From Albugo candida (taxonomy: Eukaryota; Oomycota; Peronosporomycetes; Albuginales; Albuginaceae): DNA of 64,000 bases. The translations under genes were made by a program, and so were the position numbers. The stretch's first letter is position 1; each line of letters starts with the position of its first letter. The stretch lies in contig CAJNAR010000013.1 of assembly GCA_905220665.1 (NCBI GenBank), positions 248,001 through 312,000 of the forward strand, read 5' to 3'. Below the pieces are notes generated by a model. It made no database searches. It saw only the letters and a program-made list of their open reading frames with translations, and was not told where the DNA came from. Positions 1 through 11,769 of this stretch are shown here, in pieces.

Positions 1-574
1 GCCATGGACCGTTGTTGCTGCAACTGTATGTTTCACCACTTCAGTATCGTAATTGCCAACTTGACTGAAAAGAATTCGACTTGCAAAAAGCTCCAAGTAT
101 TGCTTTCCGTCATCGTCTAACGCAAATATGTTACTTATGCCCTGTTTGAGTCTAAATGTGTATACTCCATCAGCACAGAACGATATGAGCATATTGTTTG
201 GTTCCGCCGATAAGGATAACTTCTCCGTTTCCGTGCCATAAAGGCATGACATTCTTCAGTTGTAAGTCGGAGAGTAAATGAGAAGATGGGATAAGAATTT
301 CTAACTTTAATAAATGCTCAGTGTAGAACTGATCTCTTACAACAATTTGACGCCAATACCACTTGACGTATCGCTCGATTGTCTCCCCCTCCCAGGACAC
401 CTGCCACGTGCAACCTGACCCCTTAATATAATGCTACACTTGTGTAGTTTGTGTCGACAACACGATGAGAAAAAGTATAGTACATCAACTGCTCGTGCAC
501 CCAGCCTTCGAGATTGTGAATCGAAGATCCTGTTGCGCTTACAATGTGACCATGGTTTATACATAAACTTCCAT
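1..574 (-). pseudogene. Gene Z relic, left copy (partial at window edge)
   Basis: Reading leftwards from an ATG at 574, the frame matches the start of the right-arm copy at 59581 but meets TAA at codon 6 (GAA in the right copy). A one-base deletion then puts a second TAA at codon 12. Further on, 170-400 keeps an open frame with the motif ETIERYVKWYWRQIVVRDQF shared with the right copy. Bases 1-230 hold the frame ADGVYTFRLKQGISNIFALD. The piece around 230-265 is 32 bases longer than in the right arm, which changes the reading frame. The family was not recognised. The stops make this copy very probably non-functional as annotated; an alternative downstream start cannot be excluded because the gene leaves the window. 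Confidence 0.55.
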
Positions 575-2892
575 TTTGACTAGACTTAGAAGCGAATTGG
601 TTGTTCCATTATTGTTTACAATTGTAATCTTTCCAGATATAGTGGGACTACAATTTTATCCCAACTCTAGTCTTGTAGACTCTATTATGTTGTGTATTTG
701 TAATCAGAGTTGATGAGGCTGTGTTGATAGATGCTCAAACCGCTACGTACGGCTCTTTTGTGCTGGCTTTACTTATCGATTTCTTCATTTAATTAAGCGC
801 TCTGCAAAAGCTTGACAATTTTACATCGCAACAAGCAGAAAGTGTTTTTGTGTCGTCTATTTCCTCACGTGCCGAGAACGCGAGAGGAGATATTCTATCC
901 GCCTCGAGTCATTGGCCTAGCCTTGAGCTGGAAAATACGCGACGAGGTAGATCTTTTTTTCTGAATTACAACACTTTGTTTTACAAACCATGATTTAGCA
1001 TCGATATATCCATTTCTACCTCATTCACGCAACCTTGGAGATTCCAATGTATAGCAGGTATGGGACTCATGAAACGTAAGAAGCTGATGGTTCGATACAA
1101 ATCTCGACTATCTGACTTTCCAGATAATTTCGGCAGCAGTTCAATTCCATTACGCTTGTGAATGTAATGGATCCAACTCCATTCAGAATTCGCCTAACCT
1201 CGATTTATCGTCTTGTTGTCTGAGCTCTGTATTCTAAAAAGGTGCAACAGCGCGATCTGGCTTTCAAGGGAGAGAATAGATACTCTACATTTCCCTCGAG
1301 TTAGATTGTCAATTTTATACCTGGGTCTCAGCGTAGCGAGAAGAAGATATGAAATAAGAAGTAGCCGATGATGTAGAGAGCTCTTGTGACAATTCTCCTT
1401 TGACAAAAATTTTATAAGGAAAACACAGCTGCAGAGTATTCTTCTTCCCCCTATAGCCAAACAATTGATACTTTATCAATTGTCTCGCTTTATCGCTAGG
1501 TCAAAATAGCGAAAAATGCACACTATTTTTAGTGCATTCTGAATTGATGGATTTGCTTGAGACATTCATCTCAATCGGAAACGCTTGCAGACATGTGTTA
1601 TTAATAATTGCCCAGGAAGCGTCTATGTCGACGCACTGAGAAAGCGGCGTTTTGGCTGCGCTCGATCCGCCAGTATTGATAACGATGGTTTCTTCTCTCA
1701 AACGACCGTGTACACAGCCACTTTCTATACAGTAATTTGCTTCGCAACCAGCCTCAATCGTCGATTGCAAACGCAGTTACAGTCGTTCACAGCATAATTT
1801 CGCCAAAGTCTATCTTCTGAGAAGCTTGGAAGACTCACGAATAGCGTTGTTCTCATTCGACAAATCCCACGCTATTTTGCTGTAGACATTTGGAGCAGAT
1901 AAGACGAGTGGGTCCGAATCGCTCCAAAAATTTATCAGCGATGTCGACTCTCTCTTGCAGTTCAGTTCTCGCAATAAAGATTTCGATTGTGGTCACTCGA
2001 GGCCAGGATCGCGAATGCACGCTGCGTTTGGTGTTGAGAGGTATCAGACCACGATCCAATCTCCACCACTCGATGCAGAAGTCGCGGTCAATTGATTCCG
2101 AAATGACAAAGAGAGAATTGATAGCTATTGTGGAGGGCATAGCCTAGCTATATTTCAAGAAAAGTATAGCGCCATCGTTACAAGTTCTACGATTTTCGAT
2201 ACTGCATCACAATCATACTGTCTGAGGACGTGTCACCGAGCATTATGGTCTATCCTACTACCGGAGTTACTTTCACGAATTCGGCTCCTGGCCATGTCCC
2301 TTAGTATTTTGGTGCAATGCACGCACTAACTGGCAGTACATCGGACAAGCTTACTGATTTTCGATTAAAGGGTAACCGATCTCAATTGATAGAGAGCCGC
2401 GTGAATTCTCCCTCTCATTCTCCAATAATGAGACACAGATGTTTTAGCCGAGAAGGGAACTTTTAGAAAATGCAGGTGTCACTTCGTTGAGCAAAAGTGC
2501 GTCACTTGAGTACATCCTTATCCCTTCAGTCGTCATAATACCAATGATTATTCACGTATCTCGTTTAAACTCTTGCCTACTTCCATGTCTCTCTTCATCT
2601 GTGCTTGGAATGTTCAAGCCAAATCAGTTTTTAGATCGAAGCTTTAGACGAAGTATCTGTTGAGCGATGCGGCTAAGCCGGATAAAAGCGCTGTCGTGTA
2701 GATTGTTTTTGGATCGCACACATCGACGTAGATCAGATCGATACCGATATCGACGATGACGTTGTTATCGAGGCTTCGCGTACTTCATTTATAGAGATCT
2801 CTGTTCCAGATCGCTCCCAGCGTACCTTGTTCCTCTGCGATCATGTGCAGTTGTGGCTTTACCAAGCACATGATTAGAGAAGATTAAAGACG
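575..2892. other. Outer left arm: degenerate coding fragments, no intact gene called
   Basis: Three short minus-strand frames have partners in the right arm: 1194-1460 (partner 58693-58959), 1501-1770 (with INTGGSSAAKTPL, partner about 58380-58510) and 1853-2140 (with SWPRVTTIEIFIARTELQER, partner 58082-58390). The partners are shifted or interrupted relative to each other, so these look like relics of one or two genes rather than live genes. A stretch of roughly 90 bases at about 2259-2347 is absent from the right arm, where only a few bases occupy the place. The products were not recognised. No promoter or RNA gene could be supported. Confidence 0.4.
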
Positions 2893-4657
2893 ATGATACA
2901 ATACAGCCTTGTTATCTGCCTTGATTCGTCACTAAAATCAAATGAAAGCATAGTGTACGTGTCACTTGTGCAAGTATTTGCCAATCACCATGCATGCAAA
3001 CGATATCTCTCTCATGCTTTTCGATCTCGCGCCTTCGCTGCAAAGTATTCCGACTCTTACGATGACAATGCACTAATGCAATATCTATGCGGAACTATAG
3101 AGTCACTGATCCAGGCTGGATTCCGTACCACGAAAGACCTCGACGGTATAACCACGCGAGAACTCTGCAATGGTTCGACAGATCCCTTCAGAGCCGTCGC
3201 AGATTTTACCAATTAGACTATAGAGGCAGGTTTAACCTCCAGGGAAGCTGCTCAGGTACTATTATGCCTCGATAAGCTGCGAGATGAATTGGCCAAGGCG
3301 AGCCAACCAATTGGCCAAACTGCACACGAACTATTGCAGGTTACATCGCGTGTCGGTGTTTGACCATGCAAGTGACATTGACCAATTTCATAGGAAGCAG
3401 CAAAAATACCGAAAATGCCCACACGACTGCCAGGGCTTGATGGTCTTTTGGGCGGAGGTCTTACTCGTGGAGAAGTAACTGAAATATGTGCGTGAATTAG
3501 AAGCGGTATCGTAAAGCTTTGTTTCAAACTACTGTCGTGAAGGTGGAGGTCCAGGACTCGGAAAAACACAATTTGCGTGCGTTGTCCGAGTACAATGTAT
3601 GAATGAGAACGCTTCTGATCGACTTGCTAGGATTCACATGTGTTTGGCGTCGAGTGTTCCATCCAACGGCCGGTCGATTTACATAGGTAAAACGGTTCTC
3701 ACGAATTATATTGTGATGCTGAGAGGTTTCCGGAAGACTCGGAAGGTAGCTTTGTGATCGAGCGTGTCGCACAAATGGCAGCACACTTTGTAGAGGACTT
3801 CAGATTACCTGGTGAGGAGATAAGTGTGAGTAAAGATGTCGTTGAAGCAGCATATCAGCCAATTCACATTTGTCCATCAAAAGACTCGCGACGATATATT
3901 GAAAAGCATCGATTACTACCGTGTTCACGACTATGTGGAGCAAATGCAGGTGCTTCAGTCTCTTTCCAATGTATTGCGAGAAGATACAAAGGCAAGAGGT
4001 TGCCATTTTCAATCTTTCTTGATGTAAACGGTTTTATGCTTCAGATATGCACGCTTGTGATTGATAGTCTGGCTTTCCATCTCCGGCACTCATTTGAAGA
4101 TCCAGGAGCGCGTGCTCGTGCCACCGAAACGATAGCAATGAAATTACATGAGCTCGCCCGCGAGTTTCGAATTGTGGCATGATACACGTGATTTCGTGCT
4201 CTGGTTAATGCGCTTACTCTCTTGCATGAAGGTCTTTATCGTCAATTACATAACGACGAAATATTATGGTGATCATCGCCTTCTTTCCGTTCCTTTTGAC
4301 ACGAAAAATGGGTTGGAAATACCGGCCTTAGGTGACGTCTACTGATCAAATGGAGCCACAATCTCATTGTCGAATGCAGGTGACAGCTGGTCTCACGCAA
4401 TAGCAGCAAGGCTCTACCTCACGGAAGATGTACGTCGATCGTTTATTGTCATAACTACAATGTCGCTCACATTCCATAGTCTTCTACACGGGCGCTTCAT
4501 CTCATCAAATCCAACGCAGCTCCATCATCAAACCCGATTTATTACGCGAGTAAGTCCGCACTTGGCAGATCGCATTCTTGAATAATCTTGTCCATACTCA
4601 GTCACCGAGCGAGGAATCTCTATCGCAAATTCACCGACAAACGCTTTGGAATCATGA
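2893..4657 (+). CDS. RAD51C: RAD51C-like recombinase, copy 1
   Basis: RecA-family RAD51 paralogue; in other eukaryotes RAD51C acts in homologous recombination and crosslink repair. Eleven exons join in frame to 412 residues: 2893-3172, 3224-3339, 3394-3487, 3543-3686, 3737-3825, 3884-3991, 4045-4176, 4232-4331, 4380-4429, 4480-4549 and 4602-4657. Visible landmarks in order are an HhH-like N-terminal segment (IQAGFRTTKDLDGITTREL), GLDGLLGGGLTRGEVTEI, Walker A GGPGLGKTQ, YIDSEGSF, Walker B CTLVIDSL, and PALGDSWSHAIAARL, the part most like human RAD51C. Two introns appear to start with GC rather than GT (3992 and 4177). The first exon is the least certain: about 65 residues precede the HhH and may hide another intron. 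The C-terminus is short. Its neighbour is gene X, in tail-to-tail orientation. A near-identical copy lies at 55564-57331. Confidence 0.82.
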
Positions 4658-4956
4658 GTCGATAGTGCAAATCTCTATGATAGAATACGCTTCACAGATA
4701 ATCATATTGTCGGATAGATTTTTTGCGATTCTCGAAGCGCAATGGACCTCATTGAAGCGGCTTTGCTCTGTTTCAGTTTTCTCGGAACAGTTGAATCTTC
4801 ATCAAAACACCCATTTCTACACCAAAATCACATCTGTCAATCTCGCACGCATTCATCTTTGCTTTCATACCGGAACAATAGCGATATAAATTCTGTGAAG
4901 ACATCTTTTCTCGTCGGAACAAGCTTTCCCTGGTCCGCTTTCCGAGTGAGATTGCT

Positions 4957-7488
4957 TCAAATATGAACAAGCTTTGAACGCACCTCGAATGAAACATCCA
5001 AGAGGATTTGGTTGGTTGCGTCGTACGTAACAGCAGTACGATAATGCATCTGCAAACCACGCGGAATTCCTTGCTTCCATCTGAAAATCCCGTGCTTGGA
5101 GCTCCGCCATACGATATGCACCAGCGAGGCTCCCTCTATAAGATTGCGAGTGCAAGATTCAAGGTCCCTGGACTTGACAAAAGCCTCAATGGCCGGGACA
5201 TTCAGCTTTCGATGAAGGGAATATGTCACGGATTGTGATCGACGGCAATGGACAGAGTACCAATTGATGCCACACTGAAGCTGCCAGGTGAAAAGCGTCA
5301 TTAAGAGCACCGTCATAACTATCCGAAGGGAAGGATTGCTGCGCATATGGCTATTGAAATATCGCTCTACCCACTGATTATAAGCCTCGGATGTGATCCG
5401 AAATTCACCAAGGTCTGCGTCTGTATTGTTGTCGAGAACGGCACAAACGAGCGTGCAGCTGAATAGTATGAGCAAAATATCGTATGAAGATCGAATCGAG
5501 TGTTGCTGTCGATCATGTACTTGCGCCACGTTTTCCAAATTAAGCTTGACTTGGTGAATGATCGATTCCAGCTTTGTTTTCGACAATGTTCCGTTTTGGC
5601 ATTGCACTTGCTTGAGTTTTGCCCGAAAGTTGCCAAGAAGCCTCGCCAAATCTTCGCATCGGAATGTGAGGTCTTTGAGCGTCTACAAGAGCATCAGCAG
5701 TCAAAAGCTTAGCAGAGGCTCAATGCAAATCGATTGAGACCTTTTCTAACTCGAGCTGATGGTACAAAAGCTTTCCCGTCGGGCTTTTTGGGCAAGGCGG
5801 AAGGTGAAATCCGTGGACTGAATTTTGTAAAAGCTCTAAAATTTCTTCCAGAAAAATCAAATCGTGGGAGCAATGATCGATTTTGTGACGCATTTTGGCC
5901 AAAGATTCTGGATCCTGCTCCAACGTTGTGATATACGCCCGCGCTTGGTTCATCATATTGTCCAAAATAAATGTTCTTCGAAAGAAACAGCGGATGAAAA
6001 GCTCTCGAGACAATAATGCCAACTGCGTAATGATCAAGTCTTCATACTCAATCCATCCAGGCCCAAGGACCAGCATGCCTTCCCGACCGATAATAATCTT
6101 ATCGTCATCACTCAAGTCGAACACTGAATGCGTCTCACCGATGATCTGCTTGAGCTCATTTTCCATCTCTGCACGATCCAAATAATCTCGGGCTTTGAGG
6201 TTTGGCGATATTTTTGTGGCTGTGATCAGGCTCAATTTGTTGCGAGATTGTGCATCGTTCATGTAGAGCATCTCCATGAGGTCTCGTTGATGGCACGTAA
6301 GAAGATCGTTCAAGATTTTGGACGAGTCCAAATCGACATCCACAAGCAATCGGGAAAGATGATCCACGTACACACAGTCCGCTGTCTGATCCAAAATCGC
6401 ATCGATATGCATCCCATACACAACTGATCCATCACCGTGCAAGTGCATGCCAAAACCTTCGATCTGAACGAGACTTTCGCTGTGAGGAATGTGAATGTCC
6501 GCTTCGACATTGATGAAAGAATCGAATTCAAAATCCAAAATCACAATTTTTGTCAGCCCTGGAGAGATCTCCAGTCGGGTTTCTGTCGGTGCCGGGTCGT
6601 TCTCACACGTGAACAAGCCTCCTTGACAACGATCCAACGAGCCTAGCCGGTTGTTGAGGGATAAGATGACATTAGGCCCAAATGGAATCCATTCGCCGAT
6701 CATTAGATGGACATCCGAAAGCTGTAATGCGAAGGACAGCTCGTCTTGAATCGCATTGATTCCTTCTTTGCATCGCTCTGCAAAGTGAGCATTCTTCGAG
6801 AAAGCGGCTTGTGTCCGCATAAGACAGCGAGGAAGATATGGGCTGGAAACGTACGATATCTCTTCGACATTGGTGATCGTAGATACATGCATTGTTCCAT
6901 CGACTCGGATAAATCGAAACACACCCTCATTTGCGTCGAATACGATTTGGACCAAATCGCTTTCAAAAAACACCAAACTCGTCGCGCTATCTTTACTTGT
7001 GGTATCATTCACATGCGTTCGGGAAGTCGGCGGCGATAGAAACGTGTCAATGCGTCGTTTGTCTTTGGAAGAAAGCGTCTGTAAGAGATCTTCCGCCAAA
7101 GGTGTTACCTATGAATCAGTGAGCAATGGACAGCGAGCGCTCAAATGAGAACCTGGAAGGCTGTCGATGACCGGAAATCCTCGCTGAATGTCTTTAGAGC
7201 GTTCACAAGAGCATACTCTCTGAGATCATCGACAGCAGCTCGAGCATCTTGGCTAATATTCATCCAAATGCGTCGAGAACGGCCGAGTTTGAAAATCTTG
7301 ACACACATTGATGCATAGTCATACTCGAGAATCCCATTCAGAATCGCTATATACACAATCACTTGGAACGGAAGACTTCGAATCCATTTTTCCTTTCAAT
7401 TCGTTACGCCCGGGTACATTGCAAAGCGGTAGAGCATGTAGAGCAATCGCAAGTGATTACGGCTCCATACTTTACCTCGAAGCTCCAT
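4957..7488 (-). pseudogene. Gene X copy 1 (nonsense codon near the start)
   Basis: The exons read 7153-7488, 5741-7108 and 4957-5682 with GT-AG introns, exactly mirroring the right copy. The frame from ATG at 7488 meets TGA at codon 31 (7396-7398), where the right copy reads through. Just upstream a base missing relative to the right arm also changes the frame. Exons 2 and 3 stay fully open; the residues encoded by 4957-5649 are identical to the right copy and exon 2 differs at only a handful of positions. That preservation suggests very recent duplication or conversion rather than long decay. A later start could still give a shortened protein. Function was not recognised; see the right copy for the domain description. 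Confidence 0.6.
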
Positions 7489-7523
7489 TCTTGGCGAGGC
7501 CGCGGCGGACACAAATAGCTATA

Positions 7524-7870
7524 TGTCACCGCATCATTTCTTGCCCAATGTACCAAATAATTTGAGTAGATTTGTGGTGTGTATTTGAAATCGGTGTGAC
7601 AGGTGAGACCGCAGTCAAACTCGTAAGCCACAAATCTTCCAATGAATAATTTCTCGTCAAGCGGAAGCAATTAAACTCGGGCACGTTGTCATACTGAGTA
7701 GAGATAACATTCCCACCGACAGAAAGCTCTTTGAAAATGTACTGATATTCTTACTGACTGATCGAATTCTGCCCAGCTCAATCTTGGAAGCGATTCGTGT
7801 CCTTGATCTTAGCCATGAGGTCGAGAAGGTATTACTGTGTGTCTCTCGAGCAACACGATACCGATCAGGC
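7524..7870 (+). repeat. Dispersed repeat, copy 1
   Basis: This stretch and 10604-10885 share long blocks in the same orientation, such as TTTGAGTAGATTTGT and CATACTGAGTAGAGATAA, ending around ACACGATACCGATCAG. On the minus strand copy 1 keeps an open frame (7404-7670) with GRFVAYEFDCGL and QIYSNYLVHWARND, which runs towards the first codons of gene X. The repeat may therefore be a degenerate upstream exon of gene X or of a relative. It abuts the end of the left inverted-repeat arm. Copy 2 carries extra stops. Confidence 0.6.
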
Positions 7871-8050
7871 TTCCTTTAAGTGCGGATACCTAAGGATATT
7901 GTTACCGTACGTAACGGATGGGAATCTATTTAAGAAGCCATCAGAAGTCGCTGAAGCATCCTGGTCTCTTAGCATGGAGATGAAGGAAAATGACCTGGTG
8001 TGGGCTCGCCTTTCCGATCACATCAGGCTCATTAAAAATAAAGAGCAACA

Positions 8051-8515
8051 ATGTTAGAAGATTTGGCAACTCTAGCACAAGCAACTATTTCCATGGTCGA
8101 GCGTTTGCTCTCCGCGGTCACAAAGACCATCAAATCATGGTTCGCATCAACGCACGGGAACGTCCCCGCTAAAAAGATCGTCTGCGTCGAACCGATATTA
8201 CCTAAGGAACCCGTTTACATGACGAAGGTTACGACCCTCTCCCAACAAGGTTTGGCCGAACAAGGTTTCGAGCAATGGAGAGCGGATCTCGTCGCACAAC
8301 TGGATGTGGCAATTGACGAAGGGATGAAACAGGTGGAAGCCTTCCGAAAAATTGAAGAAGGCCTTGCGATGGAAGAGGAAGACGCTGAAGTCAGCTCGGT
8401 GTTGGAATATGAGAATGAGGAGGATGATATCTTGGAGTCTGAAGAACTCCTGCAAGAGATAGAGACGCTACTCTCCGAAACTCGAGGTATGCTGTGTGCA
8501 TACGCTGCTAATTAG
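8051..8515 (+). CDS. Small acidic coiled-coil-prone protein, unknown
   Basis: One uninterrupted ATG-initiated frame of 154 residues. The first 40 residues are amphipathic and Lys/Ala rich. The second half is very acidic (EEEDAEVSS, ENEEDDILESEELLQEIETL) and likely helical or coiled coil. There is no signal peptide, membrane segment or catalytic motif. It stands alone in a gene-poor stretch next to the left repeat arm, followed by an AT-rich 3' region with AATAAAAT at about 8538. No family was recognised; codon content and length favour a real gene, but a lineage-specific or non-functional frame remains possible. Confidence 0.55.
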   Translation: MLEDLATLAQATISMVERLLSAVTKTIKSWFASTHGNVPAKKIVCVEPILPKEPVYMTKVTTLSQQGLAEQGFEQWRADLVAQLDVAIDEGMKQVEAFRKIEEGLAMEEEDAEVSSVLEYENEEDDILESEELLQEIETLLSETRGMLCAYAAN

Positions 8516-10603
8516 CGATTGATTAATAATGTAATATAATAAAATTAGTCGACTTTTGTTTGATTACACTTCATTTCTCTATAAAACTCAAGCTGGTCAG
8601 TGTCAATGCATCACTAGAGTTCAAAGCGTCATAGTAGCACAAGCAGAAGAGTATATATGATTCAGATCCGCTAAACCAGTGCACACGTGTTTGACCCTAG
8701 CTATCCCTCTTCTTGATCTTGATCCTAATGTGGTGGTTTGCCACATCTTCGGATTTGTATTTCTTAGAGCTAAGGACCGGCTCGGACACGTACTGTACTT
8801 CAAAAAGACCTCGGACCGTAAGTGCTCATAAAAAGTATAAATAGAGAGAGTATACAGCACGATACGCATCACTATACTAATTTATATCATGTGATACATG
8901 GCCAAGATGGACAGGTAAAGTTACACATGCTATATGCCGCCTCTCTTACGCTAAGAGCTACTTGTACAAGACCTTTTTCGATGTTTGAACATACGTGAGG
9001 CTACAATACAAAGTAAGCTGAATCAATCTCGTTGGTACTCATTGTAAGTGCAGTTCGGTTGCAGCAATTATGGGAGCTGGAGGTGGCATGGATATGGAAC
9101 AGAATTGGATGTGGAGCTCCTTTAGAGTTTATGGAATAGGTGCGAGGTGGTATTCAGCAGATTGAAGTATTCTAGATACCATTCTAGACAGCCCACAAAC
9201 AAGCCAGCTTCACGTATCCAGCAATGACTCTGCTACAAGCCAGATCAACATATGCAGCATGACTGTGTGATCGTATAATTGCACCAGGCAACCAAAAACG
9301 GGGTAATCTCAGCAGGATACGTATGCATCGGGCACCTGATCCTTTTTGCTCGCCATATCGATCAGATGATCATGGTTGAATACAACGATAGACGCGATGC
9401 TGCAAAGATGACAGGCTTCGCTAGTACAGCATATTAACGCATACTATTCGGTTTATACTTTTTTGCATTCATAAACATTTTAATTGAAAAGGACATTGAC
9501 ATTATCTTGTGCGCATTCAAATCATATTACCGCGCTTCATTGTGTTTGGTTTTTCATTTGTATATTATAGAAGGATTCAAGCCATACTTGCAATAAAACT
9601 GGTCAGAGACAACACATAAGGTTGGAAATGCTACATTTCCTAAATTGATTGGTAGGGCATTACAGAAGACATAACTGAACATGATATAGATAAATCCTAG
9701 CTGGAGTGTAAGGTATCTACTACTGTTGTACAGAGGACACGACAGCAGTGTCTCCAGAACTCGGACTCGTGTTCCCCTCCCCCTTTCTTGATATCGAACA
9801 CCATATGTGATCGAGTCCGCACAACTCTGTATAATCTTCATGCAGCTTTGCGTTATGTCTTTAAACATCACGTCACAATTCCATAAGATATGCGTTTCTA
9901 GCTCCAGCAAATCTGGACATCAAACTTTGTACAAGGCCACATGAAGTGTATCTTGAGTCTACGTCAGTGAGTGATTCGGACTCTAGAATTCGCTGAACAA
10001 TGTAATTACTCAAGCCCAAAAACAGATAGACTGAAATGTGCTTGCACCACCTGATCCATACATTTGCTCTTGATTCGAATAGCTGTGCCACACATGCACT
10101 TTTCTCCCACCCGAGTGCATGCTGCAATGCATGTGCATTCACTCTTCCTTGTCCAAGTATCTTCCATACTGCATTCGTTCTGCTTCATGTACATAGAATC
10201 CATCCCATGCGACCTCATTTCCATAAGCGGAATGGAATGCAACAGTCAAAATCCACGAATGGAACATGCACCATACTTTTGCCAATGGTAAACTCTTTCA
10301 AGTACTTCCTTATCGATGTTGCTGTCATGACGTCGACGATACGTACTACTTTCACGTATTTTGGTAACGCACTTGGTGCTCTTCGATAAATTTCCATGAA
10401 CACGATAGATTTCATCACTTTATCGGGAAATGAAGGCATGGGCGTAAATCCAACGTTGGGACACTCGATATTGGTCTTTTTCCGACATCAGACCAAAATA
10501 TAGGATCATCTTCACGCGCGCTGGTCGATGAAATACTCGGGCACAAAAAATGAACTTCTCTGATGCAGCTCATCCGATAACGTTGTTCTGATACCATTTT
10601 TAT
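8516..10603. other. Gene-poor stretch; one possible minus-strand exon
   Basis: No gene can be defined. The best coding candidate is the minus frame 9554-9910 (118 codons), with hydrophobic segments such as FIYIMFSYVFCNALPINLG. It is preceded on the same strand by shorter frames at 9873-10142, 10006-10242, 10215-10439 and 10415-10597. These could be pieces of a decayed or spliced gene. The frame at 10006-10242 is rich in Cys and Met but has no signal peptide. No RNA gene or repeat was seen apart from the dispersed repeat that follows. Confidence 0.3.
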
Positions 10604-10885
10604 GTCAGCTCCTCATTTCTTGCCCGATATATCATTCTATTTGAGTAGATTTGTCCTGTTTATTCAAGCTCGTCGGGATAGTCGAGACCATACTAAACAG
10701 CGTAAGCCTGAAAACTTCCATGGATACTTAGTCGCCATGCTGAAGCAATAAAATCGAGCCCGTTCTCATACTGAGTAGAGATAATGTTTCCACCGACAGA
10801 AAGCCCTCTATAAATGGTGACAACCGCTGATGACTGATCGAAGATCGCCCAGCTTATTTTTGAGCAACACGACACCGATCAGTGC
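10604..10885 (+). repeat. Dispersed repeat, copy 2
   Basis: Same orientation as copy 1 at 7524-7870. Shared blocks include TCATTTCTTGCCC, TTTGAGTAGATTTGT, CATACTGAGTAGAGATAA, CCACCGACAGAAAG and CACCGATCAG, with point changes and small gaps between them. The minus-strand frame is broken by stops, although QIYSN and ARNE-like residues can still be made out. It is about 3 kb from copy 1 and lies outside the inverted-repeat arms. Confidence 0.6.
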
Positions 10886-11769
10886 TCTGACTGCTTTCTC
10901 TCAACTCCGTATGTTCGATTCAATATTGCACCACGTTCGTAGCGTACACGTACACTGCTCTCCATACATCGAAGCTTCGTTGTTTGATTTACAAAACCTT
11001 GAGAGTCGTCCGGATAGGTTTGCTATGTGTATTGTAATGCTGCTGTCAGTACCCCCTCTTATCGTTTCAATCCCATCCATTTTGCAACCTTGTCTAGTTA
11101 TGCGTGTACAGATCCTCAAGAAATCAAATGGCTCTATACAAGATGAGACAGCCCGATCAAAAACTACTGCCGAATAGTAAATTATGACTCATCACATAAA
11201 TCACAGTAGACCAGTGGCGTGATCCAATAAGAATTTGATATTTCCAAAGCCCCTTTTCTATGTAACGCAAAAGTGTGATTTCTGTGATATATTTTCGATC
11301 ACAGGTCTTATAGGTGGATTTTCGTCACAAATCATCAATTTGACCGTTTTATGTCAGCCTGAATCAGTTTAATCTGTGATCGGGTGATGCTGAAACAGGT
11401 GCTACACACACGTACTTTCTGAATCATTGAGCAATAAGATTATGCAAAACGATGCCTTTTCTAGTAAAAGCTTGAGCTGGACGCCTCTATTCGCTCCAGA
11501 CGCACAAATAGGTCAACCTCGTGTCAGCACAAGATGTGGATAGTCCCCATATTTGAGTGTTTATGTACAATTGAGCACAGCGGCGATCACGAGTATCAGC
11601 AACGTCAACAAAGCATGACAACAGCAAGGTATAATAGCTATCTCGACAGAAGTATGGAACTCATCTGACCATCCACGTTATTGCTTTTATATATAGTAGT
11701 GGGTTGATCAATGAAAGAGAAGCAGCCAGTCATCTCATTATCGAACTGACCACCTATTGGAGATTGAGG
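10886..11769. other. Intergenic stretch upstream of the bZIP-like gene
   Basis: No convincing coding frame. Short frames at 10830-11177 (+) and 10901-11119 (-) overlap and neither shows a recognisable motif. A TATATATAGTAG run at about 11688-11699, some 70 bases before the bZIP ATG, could be a core promoter element, but this is weak. Confidence 0.3.

Larger units (their letters stand above)
1..7518. repeat. Left arm of a large inverted repeat
   Basis: This segment is the reverse complement of 52702-about 60110. For features from 2893 to 7488 the paired coordinates always sum to 60221 (for example 4957 with 55264, 4657 with 55564), so the arms have no net indel over 4.6 kb. Near 7490 one base is missing on the left, and similarity stops about 30 bases further on. 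In the outer part the coordinate sum drifts (574 pairs with 59581, sum 60155), showing indels. The match still holds at base 20, so this arm may continue beyond the window start. It carries RAD51C-like copy 1, gene X copy 1 and outer gene relics. Confidence 0.93.

Noticed and set aside
3754..4182. Long plus frame of 142 codons read straight through as one protein
   Set aside because: Its middle is a readthrough of a 52-base intron and a frame switch; the RAD51C alignment is continuous only when the introns are removed. The same applies to its mirror at 56039-56467.
8621..8872. Minus frame of 83 codons as a gene
   Set aside because: No motif, no conserved neighbour and weak start; considered a chance frame.
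10006..10242. Cys-rich minus-strand frame as a secreted effector
   Set aside because: No signal peptide, no recognised effector motif, no well-supported start, and neighbouring frames are broken. The Cys content alone is not enough.
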